Assembly: GCF_000227135.1 (NCBI RefSeq)
Contig: NC_018256.1
Coordinates: forward strand, 365,968-429,967
DNA from: Leishmania donovani
Lineage: Eukaryota > Euglenozoa > Kinetoplastea > Trypanosomatida > Trypanosomatidae
Length of the DNA: 64,000 bases
Direction: 5' to 3'
Shown here: positions 1-8,478 of the stretch, one piece after another
Layout of the letters: each line of letters opens with the position of its first letter
Numbering within the stretch: the stretch's first letter is position 1
Program-made: the position numbers and the translations under genes
Notes under the pieces: generated by a model
What the model was told of the DNA's origin: nothing
What the model saw: the letters and a program-made list of their open reading frames with translations, nothing else
Databases searched by the model: none

Positions 1-11
1 TCTCGACACCT

Positions 12-42
12 ATTCTGCTTCGCGTACTTCTTTTCTTCATAG
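12..42 (+). promoter_or_regulatory. Predicted spliced-leader acceptor upstream of the first gene
   Basis: A pyrimidine-rich run ends in CATAG, with AG at 41-42. No ATG lies between it and the start at 202, which would give a 5' UTR of about 160 nt. The call rests only on the polypyrimidine-AG pattern known for kinetoplastid trans-splicing. Confidence 0.5.
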
Positions 43-201
43 AGGTCACTGTTACTTGTTCGTCATCTGGGATCCCCACTGCTTCTGCAAAGGCTCAAGG
101 TTTCATTGACAAGAACCCATTGTTTCCCAGGAGGGGCGCACGCTACCCACTGTCAGAGCACTCGTTGCCCCTCCGCAGAAAAAAAGGGCCAGCGGTGCAG
201 A

Positions 202-729
202 ATGGACGCCGCCAGGAAACGTCACAGAGGGAACGCGTCAGAAGCGGCAGCCAGAGGTGATGAAGATGACTCGGCCGCGATCCCCGGACGTGAGGCACGG
301 CACCAAGTGCACAGCAGCAAAAGCGCCATCCCTTTCACGTCTACTCCCGAGGAAGCGTGTGGGGATGAAAGCGACTACGCTGTCCTGGTGAAACGGAGCA
401 CGGCACTGTTGGCAAAGCTCGGCCAGCGCAATGTACTCGACAACTGCGCAGCCCAAGAAACCAGCAGCACGCAAAAGGAGGCAACACAACCAATGACACT
501 TCCGTGTAGGTTTGAGAATCACAAGTTCAGCTTGTACGGTGTTTCTTGCTCCGCTGGCTCTCTTGTTTTACCCTTTGCCACGGCTGCGTGCATACAGCCC
601 ACAGAGCTGGCTCATCGCTCCACCAAGTGCACACAAACGGAGTCATCGACCACTCTAGAAGCCCGCAAGAAGCTGCTAGCTACGGAGTTGAGTGAGCTCT
701 ACACACTGTTGCATGTCTTTTTCTCGTGA
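202..729 (+). CDS. Hypothetical protein, 175 aa
   Basis: The function is not recognised. The first ATG after a good polypyrimidine-AG acceptor is at 202, giving a 175-residue protein that starts MDAARKRHRG. The frame is open further upstream but has no ATG there. The N-terminus is basic and the middle is rich in Ser, Thr and charged residues. The C-terminus contains an amphipathic stretch (LEARKKLLATELSELYTLL) that could form a helix. I see no membrane segment and no metal-binding motif. Codon third positions are less GC-biased than in the large neighbours, and the coding case rests on frame openness, strand and the acceptor. It could be a fast-evolving Leishmania protein or a fortuitous frame in a spacer. 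Confidence 0.5.
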   Translation: MDAARKRHRGNASEAAARGDEDDSAAIPGREARHQVHSSKSAIPFTSTPEEACGDESDYAVLVKRSTALLAKLGQRNVLDNCAAQETSSTQKEATQPMTLPCRFENHKFSLYGVSCSAGSLVLPFATAACIQPTELAHRSTKCTQTESSTTLEARKKLLATELSELYTLLHVFFS

Positions 730-1789
730 TACGTTCGCGTGCTCGCGAGTTGCTTTTTTCCCCTTGCTCTTTTCTTTTCTTCACGGACATGCGCGCTGAT
801 GGAAGGTTCTGCTGTACTGCGAGCACCACTCTCTCTGCTCATTGATTTCACTGCTGCTGCTTACGGCTCAGACACTGCATCGATTCCTCGAACTCACAGT
901 TAGCGATTCAAGCCGTGCCTGCGTGCATCCTCGCACGGCACCTGGCGTTGTTGTGCTCCTTCACCTCGGGACGCTTTCTCGAGATGTCAGGAATGTTCTT
1001 TCCAGCACACGTTAACTGGTGGTGGCTTTATAATAATATATGTATATATATATTTTGCTAGCAAGTACCGCAGATCTTACGCCCGCGCCATTGGTTCTCC
1101 TTGGACCTCTGCTCATGCTTTTCCTCTCTCGTCCCTGTCTCTTTGCCTTCTGCATCGCTGTCGTTTTTCCGCCAGGCTCTCTCTTCTGCGCGATGCCTTC
1201 GCCCTACTCAGTAGTCGTTTGTCTTCCGCTACCCTGTCGCATTTTTTTTTCTTTGAAAGCTTACGACAGGAATGAAAGAGGGCGGGATGATCTAAGTAAT
1301 AAAAAAGACGATAGGATGATGAGGAGTGAGTCAAGGCACTTTCCACGATTCCAATGACATGCTTCACCACACACGTATCTTTTCTTCATTTTGTTCTTCT
1401 GCTCATTTCAGATCTCGAGGAATGGAGTCATGACAAGCGTTTGCTTTTTCCCTCCACCCGCCCTCCTCTTGATTACTCACCATGACAGGGGGATCCTTGG
1501 GTGACGGAAAAGGGGGATACGTAAGTCTACCTATTCGTGGGTAGGGTTACCCGATGGGGACCTGAAAATAACAGAATTCTCACTGATAGCTGTGCCAGCT
1601 CCAGAGGTATCGAGGTCGCGAGCAAAGGGATACCAAATCGGTGTACTCGTCCACGGCAATGGGAAACTCACCAACCAGGAAGAGTTGGAAACACATGGAT
1701 CGCAATGCATCATGCCTATCTTGTGACATCGTTCTCTCTCTCCTTTTATTCTTCTCTCAGTTTCCCTTTCTCACTCAGGTCGAGGGAGC

Positions 1790-1821
1790 TTTCTTTTTTG
1801 CGTTTTCCTTTCTTCGTGCAG
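1790..1821 (+). promoter_or_regulatory. Predicted spliced-leader acceptor for OvoA
   Basis: A strong T/C tract ends in GTGCAG with AG at 1820-1821, the best polypyrimidine-AG pair before the OvoA start. It would give a 5' UTR of about 197 nt that includes the TA repeat. A second candidate AG lies at 2010-2011, only 7 nt before the ATG. Confidence 0.45.
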
Positions 1822-1940
1822 CCTAATACTTACCTTTTTTACTGTGGATTTTACTTTCCGTGCACCCTGAAGTACAAGTGGTTGGGTGTGTGCTCTGTCT
1901 TTTGGTAAAATTCGTCCTATTTCGGAGTAAGCTTCGAATA

Positions 1941-1961
1941 CATATATATATATATATATAT
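1941..1961. repeat. TA dinucleotide microsatellite
   Basis: About ten TA units end 57 nt before the OvoA start codon. A comparable repeat sits close to the starts at 10895 and 44524. Confidence 0.9.
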
Positions 1962-2018
1962 TAGTTCATTTTCTTTTTGCTGCACGGACTTGTATTGTTT
2001 TCTGGAACCAGAGACACA

Positions 2019-4292
2019 ATGAAGGCGCTGCACCTTCGTCACTACAGCGGCCAAGAGGCCGAGGAGCGCTACAAACTCGCAACCCCTCGAAACCTGCTTT
2101 CGCAACGCATGCCAACAGTTGACAGCGGCGACCCGGTGGCCAAGATGGAGGAGATCCGAAACTACGTTCACAACACAATGGAGCTGTTCGAGAGGGTTTT
2201 CGACTGCCTTGCATATGAGGAGTCCTTCCTTGTGCCGCCCATTCACAAACTTCGCCATCCCATGATCTTCTACTACGGCCACACCGCATGCTTCTATATC
2301 AATAAGCTCCGCGTGGCTGGCCTAACGGAGCGGATCAGCCCGAGGCTCGAGAATATGTGCGCCATCGGCGTCGATGAAATGAGCTGGGATGATTTGAACG
2401 AGGCGCACTACTCCTGGCCTAGCGTGGAGACGGTGTGCGAGTACCGTCGCCAGGTGCGCGACCGCATTGACCAGCTCATGTCGAGCGGCAAGTTTCCCCT
2501 CAAGATGCCGCTGACACTGGCAAACAGCACCGATAATGACGCTAACGCCTTCTGGTGGGTGATGCTGATGTGCGCCGAGCATGAGCGCATTCACTTCGAG
2601 ACCGTCTCCGTGCACGTTCGCGAGTTGCCAATGAAATACATTTCTACGGTCATGTCTGACATTTGGCAGCGCTGCCCCGACGCGGGCACTCAAGCTCCAA
2701 TCAATGACCTCGTGCCCATCGCGGGCGGCAAAGTACAGGTAGGCCGCATGCCGAACTCTCGTGTGTACGGCTGGGACTGCGACTACACGAATGGATGCAA
2801 CATAGTGGAGGTGGCGCCGTTCAAAGCGAGCAGGTTTATCGTCTCCAACGCTGAGTTCTTCACGTTCATGAAGGCAGACGGGTACAATGTGCAGCGGCAC
2901 TGGGACGAAGAGGGCTGGAAGTGGGTGCAGTGGAAGAAACCGGAGCACCCGTGGTTCTGGGTGCGTGACGAGACCCGCCAGAGCGGCTTCGCGCTGCGTC
3001 TTCAGACGCAGCTGATCGATCTCCCGTGGGACTGGCCATGCGAGCTCAACAACCTCGAGGCTCACGCCTTCTGCTCCTTCAAGAGCGAGCAGCTGGGCAA
3101 GAGGATTCGCATGCTGACCGAGGAGGAGTGGACGCTGCTGTTTGACCGGTACATCGGAAAGGATCAGCCGGAGTGGGGTGAGAAGGCGCCTGGAAACATC
3201 AACCTCGAGCACTACCAGAGCAGCTGTCCTGTCAGCAAGTTCAAGCACGGCGACCTTTATGACGTGATCGGCAACGTGTGGCAGCATTGCGAGACCCGCG
3301 TCCACCCCTACCCTGGGTATCGGGTTCATCCCTTTTATGATGACTTTTCTCTCCCGACATTCGATGGCCAGCACGCGTGCATGAAGGGTGGGACGTGGGC
3401 GAGCACCGGCAATATGGCCACCCGCGACGCCCGCTTTGCCTTTCGCCGCCACTTCTTCCAGTACATTGGCTTGCGCTACGTGGAGGGACCTGATGTACTT
3501 GAACCGCAGAGCAAGTGTGGTTGTCTTGGTCTCGATCCTGAGGTGGATGCCATTACCAACACCTGTTTCCGCGACTCTTTCCAGGGCTTGCCAAACGGCT
3601 GTGTTGCGATCGCCGAGTATGCCAGGAGGATGTTCGCGGAACATGCCACGGTGCCAGCGGTGAGAGCAATGGACATCGCATGCGGCGGCGGCCGCGTCGC
3701 ATTCGAGCTAACGACGTCCTTTCAACAGGTACTTGGCGTCGACTATACGGCGCGCCGTCTGATGCCTGGCTTCGCCATTCGCGAGCGCGGCGAGTGCCAG
3801 TACAGCGTCCAGAACTCAGCCAACGGGGAGCGCACTGCCCATACTGTGAAGAGTGAGAACTTCCGGTGGGAACCGACCCTCAAGCGCGCTACCTTCTTTC
3901 AGTCCGACCCCACAAACCTGCACTCCCACCTCTCCGACTTGTCGTTGGTGGTGTGCTGGAATTGCTTGGAGCGCAGTTACCAACCAAGCGCCATTCCTGC
4001 CCACCTGCTCAGCCGTGTCGCAAAGGGCGGTCTTCTCGTGATTGGTGGCGACTACAACTGGGATAACATCAAGAAGAGCGCCGAGGACGCTGACGCGCAG
4101 GACAACACGTACTTGACTGACCCCTTGATCACGTTCAAAGGCAACTATCAAGCAGAGATCTTCCATCTGCTGGGCGGCAGTGATGCGGTAGAGCAGGTGG
4201 GCGAGGTTGTGTCCATTCCGGTGGCCTTTCCGAAGACGGAAGACACAGCCGACATCCGTGTCATGGAGCTCGCGACGTATCGCAAGAAGTAG
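2019..4292 (+). CDS. ovoA: Ovothiol synthase OvoA: 5-histidylcysteine sulfoxide synthase fused to a SAM methyltransferase
   Basis: This enzyme is expected to make ovothiol A, an antioxidant thiohistidine. It joins cysteine to histidine using iron and O2, then N-methylates the mercaptohistidine. The protein has 757 aa. A DinB-like N-terminal domain (about 40-205) carries H88 and an HX3HXE motif (H188, H192, E194), the iron-ligand pattern of the EgtB/OvoA families. A formylglycine-generating/sulfatase-modifying domain (about 230-490) ends with the typical GNVWQ, KGGTW and FRRHFFQYIGLRYV blocks. A methyltransferase domain (about 530-757) has a SAM loop, MDIACGGGRV, at 551-560. The three-domain order matches OvoA; EgtB lacks this C-terminal domain. 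ATG 2019 is chosen because it follows the acceptor and TA tract, and the in-frame extension back to 1977 shows no family features. Ovothiol is known from Leishmania and OvoA activity from Trypanosoma cruzi. A SIDER2-like element lies 135 nt after the stop. Confidence 0.93.
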   Translation: MKALHLRHYSGQEAEERYKLATPRNLLSQRMPTVDSGDPVAKMEEIRNYVHNTMELFERVFDCLAYEESFLVPPIHKLRHPMIFYYGHTACFYINKLRVAGLTERISPRLENMCAIGVDEMSWDDLNEAHYSWPSVETVCEYRRQVRDRIDQLMSSGKFPLKMPLTLANSTDNDANAFWWVMLMCAEHERIHFETVSVHVRELPMKYISTVMSDIWQRCPDAGTQAPINDLVPIAGGKVQVGRMPNSRVYGWDCDYTNGCNIVEVAPFKASRFIVSNAEFFTFMKADGYNVQRHWDEEGWKWVQWKKPEHPWFWVRDETRQSGFALRLQTQLIDLPWDWPCELNNLEAHAFCSFKSEQLGKRIRMLTEEEWTLLFDRYIGKDQPEWGEKAPGNINLEHYQSSCPVSKFKHGDLYDVIGNVWQHCETRVHPYPGYRVHPFYDDFSLPTFDGQHACMKGGTWASTGNMATRDARFAFRRHFFQYIGLRYVEGPDVLEPQSKCGCLGLDPEVDAITNTCFRDSFQGLPNGCVAIAEYARRMFAEHATVPAVRAMDIACGGGRVAFELTTSFQQVLGVDYTARRLMPGFAIRERGECQYSVQNSANGERTAHTVKSENFRWEPTLKRATFFQSDPTNLHSHLSDLSLVVCWNCLERSYQPSAIPAHLLSRVAKGGLLVIGGDYNWDNIKKSAEDADAQDNTYLTDPLITFKGNYQAEIFHLLGGSDAVEQVGEVVSIPVAFPKTEDTADIRVMELATYRKK

Positions 4293-6753
4293 GAGTGCGC
4301 AAAAGAGTCTCTGTAGAGGCCCCAGAAAAAGCGACGCCACGACGACACGTTGCCCAGCTTGAAATCTCCCCTTCAACCCTTTTTCTATTTTTTTCTTTCT
4401 CTTGTTTGCCCCAGCCCCCTGAAGGCAGGGGTAGGGGGACACCTAAGTGTGGTGTCCAGGGTCCGTTACACCCCGCGTTGTGTGTGAGGAAGGCAAGCAC
4501 CCCCTGTCCCCTGCCAATGCCGAACATCCTCTGGTGGTGGCAGGGCCAAGCAGCTGTGACGTAGGGGTGGACAGGGCGATGTGTCGCTGCTGATGTCGGC
4601 GGTCAGGTCGTGGATGGCGTTGCGCCGGAGCGACCTGCGGCAGTGAACGCACTTGCGCCATCCATCTGGTGGGCATGGTGTCGCCGCAGCTCGAGCGCAT
4701 CCCCGCCCCGCGCCTCACACTGCCTGCTGGCGGGGGGAGCCTGAGCTACCCCGAGGGACGCACGAGGTGGGGACCGGCGCAATGTGAGCCGCTGTGAGGC
4801 GGCCTCCGCTTCGCAGGCCGGTAGTGTTTTGAGGCAGAGGCCATGCTCGGATGACGGAGTCGGCGCATTGCTGTAGAGCGTGTGCACGACTGCTTTGCGC
4901 CACGCGATGGGGGCCTGCGACATGCCGGGTAGAGTGTTGTCGAGCTCACGTTGCGTGGCGGAGAACGGACGCGCTCATAAAAAGTGTTGAAAATGGAGTG
5001 GGGAGGAGCGGGATGCGCCACAGCTTGACTGCAGCCACGCAGCTGCGAAGGAGAGGGAGTAAGTTCACCTTTGTCTCATGGTAGATGTGTGCAGAGTGTT
5101 GTTATGCATGCCTCGGCACGCTTCAGGCCACGCGTAGAATGGATCTTACGAAGCAAACCCGATGTCACCGAGCCGTCTTCTCTTTGCTCTGTACAACAGT
5201 GAGGAGTCGCAGCAAGGAGTGACACGGCAGTCTGAGGATCTCTCTGCGTTACGCGCTTAGCTGCTTATACATGTATATCTGTGGGATGTGTAGTTTCTGT
5301 TATCTACGCTTCCACTCCTCTGATTCGCAGAGAGAGATGTGGCCACCCAATGTGCTCAGAAGAGAGGGCTGTGCATATATGCACTCCAGGTTATCAGAAC
5401 TTCAGGGTGGAGTCGTGGCTGTAGTTTCTCAAACACTCCCCGACTCTGAGAAGAGCTCAGGAGCGAATCGTGGAGCGTTCATCTTGACGCACCTTGGCTG
5501 AACGAGCATGGGCAAGGGATGGAAAACGGAAACAAGAAAACACTCCACTTTTCGAAAACGGGGAACAAAAAACAGATGTTTAATAACGATGGTTGGACTC
5601 ATGTGGTTGCATTCATGCATCTCTGAAGAGTCGCAAAGGGTGTGCTGACATACATTCTGTGTGAAACGGTAGTATGCGGATGGGCTTTCTTTCCGTAGCG
5701 CTGTGCTGCACTCCTTCCCGCGTCATATCTTTGCGCTTCGTGCTTTTTTGTTCGCTTCTTTTTTTTTTTCACTCTTCCTCAGCTTTCTTTCGTTTTGTGT
5801 CCTTTAACGCGAAGTGATGTAGCGCTACCGCACACACATGCACCCCTCCTTTTTTTCGTTGTCGCTGTTGTTTCTCTTTTCATTTTTTTTTTTTACGAAT
5901 ACATGTCTTTCAGTGACCATCACTATTTCTGCACTTGGCGCTTTCTGGATGCGTGTGCGTGCAGTTCTTGTACACATGTTTCCACTTAGTATGATATATT
6001 TATCTTTTTCTGCTCCATATCGGAGAAAAAGCGAAACAAAACAATTTCTGTAACAGCAAAGAAAATACGAGGGACTTTATTCGAAAGGGGACGAGAGAAG
6101 GGAGGCAGCAACAAAAAGGAAATGCGTTGAGACAGGGACGATCCCGAGCTCGGCTCGCACAAGCTTTCCTTTCCTTTCTCTTTTGTCGGATCATTGCACC
6201 GGTCGGGGCCAGCGACAATCTGGGCTTGCACTCCCCCTCATGAAAGGAGAGGGCACGGCTGCTGCGCGGAACGACTCTCGCGCGGCACAAGCCACACTCG
6301 GCTGCTGCTGGTAGCGCACGTTGTCGCCTTCCATGCCTCAGAGCGGTGATATGCGCCCCCTTTCTTTTTGCTGCCTGATGAGCAAGAGACACTCTACTCT
6401 CCGCCTACTTTTTTTTTATAGCCTTTCACCCCACTTGATTCCTGTGTGCCTATATGAAGGTGGTCTCTACCGAAGAAAAGGCATCGCGCACAACCCCTCT
6501 TCTGCCTCGCTTCCGCGACCACCTACAGTCGCCTTTACACCTTTGGCACGCAGTCGCTTGCTGCCTTGCACCTTTGCAGGGGGCCTTCAAACGCACTTCT
6601 GTTCTCATTGATCTCTCTGTTGGGGTCTTGTCTCTGCTCTAGGAGGAGGGGGAGGGTGAGAGTAGCACCCGCAGATGCTGGGTAGTGGAGTTGACAGCCC
6701 TTTTGCTGCAATCGACAGGGCATCAGGACGCTGTGGACAAGGCTACTGTTGGA
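4293..6753. other. Intergenic region: OvoA 3' flank with SIDER2-like copy
   Basis: About 2.5 kb. It holds the SIDER2-like element (4428-4971). The following spacer has T-rich tracts around 5740-5895 and 6405-6420 and mixed sequence to 6753. No further open frame has a credible start and composition. Confidence 0.6.
4428..4971 (+). mobile_element. SIDER2-like short retroposon, copy 1
   Basis: This 0.54 kb block begins with a GGGG-rich GGACACC motif and recurs at 13239-13782 in the same orientation, with three substitutions plus small differences in the leading G run. The copies diverge abruptly after GAGAACGGACG. The downstream sequence is only modestly A-rich (CATAAAAAGTG), and no target-site duplication is evident. 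The opening resembles Leishmania SIDER2 sequences as I recall them; this was not checked by a search. SIDER2 elements are known to lie in 3' UTRs and to promote mRNA decay. This copy starts 135 nt after the OvoA stop, so it could tune OvoA mRNA. Minus-strand open frames inside it recur in copy 2 and are not counted as genes. Confidence 0.75.
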
Positions 6754-8478
6754 ATGAAGGGTAGATATTTTACGGAATGCGCTGCTGCTGCGGCTGGCCG
6801 CTGCCTAGGTGTGTTGCCTCGCTCCAGTAACGGGCGTGCGAGCCGACCAAACTGCAGGGCTTCTCTTCTGATTACAGAAAGCCTTGCCGCCGCACGGCAT
6901 TTCAGTAGTACTAGCGTCACCGACACCAGCACCGCTGCTACCCCACGAGCCCCGCAAGCGAAGAAAGCAACTGAATCCAGTCCCAAAGGGTCCACTTCCA
7001 GCGGTGAGTTGCCGCCCATCATTGATACTCCCGCGCCACCACGGCCTGCGCTCTATGTCCCGCCTGAGGAGCGCGACCCGAGCGATGAATCACTCGCTTT
7101 TCTCAAACCGGGTAGCCCACTACAACATCTGACGTGCCGCAGCGAGGAGGTACAGCTCCCGGAAGGCCTTGATCGGGCTCCGTCGATTGCCGAGCGCCAA
7201 CGGGCCGCCCCCATCTACATGGATGCTGATGCTGCGAGAGTGCGCAGCACAAGCGTGCACGCTGGGCATTCTCTTCTTCAATGTTCTGGGATCGACACGA
7301 GCGCGTACTACTACAGCGCTCCACAGGCACCGCCTGCTGCAGAAGGGGATGTGTCAGCGGTTGGCGCACTGGATGCATCGCACCGTAGTCGCCTGCGCAC
7401 CCTCCGAGAACACGCTCCTCGCCGGGGATCGGAGTCAACACCGCTCGGCGCCGACCCCACGGCTGGCGTCTTGAGCGGTGGTGGTGTTGGTGCAGGCAGT
7501 AGCTGTAGCACCGCAAAGGAGCGAAGCATGTTCGCAGCGTCGCACGAGTTTGCTGCCGTAGAGAAGACACCAGAGGAACTGGAAGACGAGAGGCAGCGGG
7601 CGGCCCCGAAACCCACCGCCAAGCAGCTGGAGACGGACATCAAGAGGCTTGAGTACTACCAGGGCACCCCGCAGTACGATAAACTTTTCGCAGACTTCTG
7701 TTCCAAGTACAGCGCAGAGGGGACTGCGACGAAGGGCGTCAAAGGGCCCGTTTACACGGCGGAAGAGGTGGAGCGCGGCTTGGAGGGGCAGCCAATCGAT
7801 TACCACCACAGTAGCACCAAGTTGCAGGCGGCACTGTTCTCTGGACCGCGTGCCTACGACCCTGTCACGTTCATGCAACAGCAAGGCGTCTTGCGCTTCC
7901 AGGGCTATGCGTTTCCGCCTACGGTGGAGCTCGGGAAATTGAAGGGAGACGGTGATGAGCTGAAGGCGCTGCACAACGCGCACAAGAGCCACCCTCTTGT
8001 TGCACAGGTGCGGCGCGGAATGAATGCGCTGGTTGGGCGCAAGGATGCGTGTGATGACTACGTGGCGATGGAGGACAAATCGAAGGAGGACACCCATCTG
8101 CTGTACCGCACCTTGGGCCTCGAGGCGGTGCAGCGGCGGAAGATGCGCTACATGCTGACTGATTTCGATTACGCAGACAGAAACACCGCGTTTCATGTCA
8201 TGATGTCGTACCCGTACACGGACTGGCTCCACGTGTTTTACATGGTGCTGGTAGGCTGGTGCTTGTATCAGCTGCAGGTTCGGTGCGGCGCCTACGAGTT
8301 CTACGACGAGTATCTGGGGCTTGACCTCCGTCAAGTGCCGCGGCTGCAGAAGCCGATCCTGGCCGGCATCACCATTGTCGTCATGACCTTCTTCTTTTTC
8401 CAGCCTCTCTTGGTCGCCAGCATTGCGACAACAAGAGCGTACCGGATTGCAATGAAACGCCCCATCGGCCCTCCGTAG
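6754..8478 (+). CDS. Probable mitochondrial membrane protein, unknown function, 574 aa
   Basis: The family is not recognised. ATG 6754 is chosen because the upstream in-frame extension has no ATG. The first 60 residues are rich in Arg, Ser and Ala and poor in acids, with RHFSST-type sequence following, as in a mitochondrial targeting peptide. A Pro/Ser/Ala-rich linker runs to about residue 270. A better-conserved-looking region follows (about 285-574). Near its end are two hydrophobic stretches that look like membrane helices, at about 490-508 (DWLHVFYMVLVGWCLYQL) and 532-556 (AGITIVVMTFFFFQPLLVAS). The charged segment between them holds YEFYDEYLGLDLRQVPRLQ. The C-terminus is short and basic. 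A mitochondrial inner-membrane location is inference. Neighbours give no functional hint, since kinetoplastid clusters are not operons by function. Confidence 0.8.
   Translation: MKGRYFTECAAAAAGRCLGVLPRSSNGRASRPNCRASLLITESLAAARHFSSTSVTDTSTAATPRAPQAKKATESSPKGSTSSGELPPIIDTPAPPRPALYVPPEERDPSDESLAFLKPGSPLQHLTCRSEEVQLPEGLDRAPSIAERQRAAPIYMDADAARVRSTSVHAGHSLLQCSGIDTSAYYYSAPQAPPAAEGDVSAVGALDASHRSRLRTLREHAPRRGSESTPLGADPTAGVLSGGGVGAGSSCSTAKERSMFAASHEFAAVEKTPEELEDERQRAAPKPTAKQLETDIKRLEYYQGTPQYDKLFADFCSKYSAEGTATKGVKGPVYTAEEVERGLEGQPIDYHHSSTKLQAALFSGPRAYDPVTFMQQQGVLRFQGYAFPPTVELGKLKGDGDELKALHNAHKSHPLVAQVRRGMNALVGRKDACDDYVAMEDKSKEDTHLLYRTLGLEAVQRRKMRYMLTDFDYADRNTAFHVMMSYPYTDWLHVFYMVLVGWCLYQLQVRCGAYEFYDEYLGLDLRQVPRLQKPILAGITIVVMTFFFFQPLLVASIATTRAYRIAMKRPIGPP

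Larger units (their letters stand above)
730..2018. other. Intergenic region between the first gene and OvoA
   Basis: About 1.3 kb of spacer. It holds CT-rich tracts at 1100-1260 and 1735-1821 and a TA repeat at 1941-1961. A less pyrimidine-biased patch at 1505-1726 is open in one + frame but has no early ATG (see findings). No gene can be supported. Confidence 0.6.

Noticed and set aside
1540..1552. A single TAGGGTTA-like telomere motif
   Set aside because: Only one unit is present, so it is not a telomeric or subtelomeric array.
2322..3644. A 440-codon minus-strand open frame opposite OvoA
   Set aside because: It is the antisense shadow of a GC-rich gene; the + strand frame has complete OvoA domains.
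4443..4923. Minus-strand frames inside the SIDER2-like elements (also 13254-13947)
   Set aside because: They recur because the element is duplicated; no domain is seen and SIDERs are non-coding.
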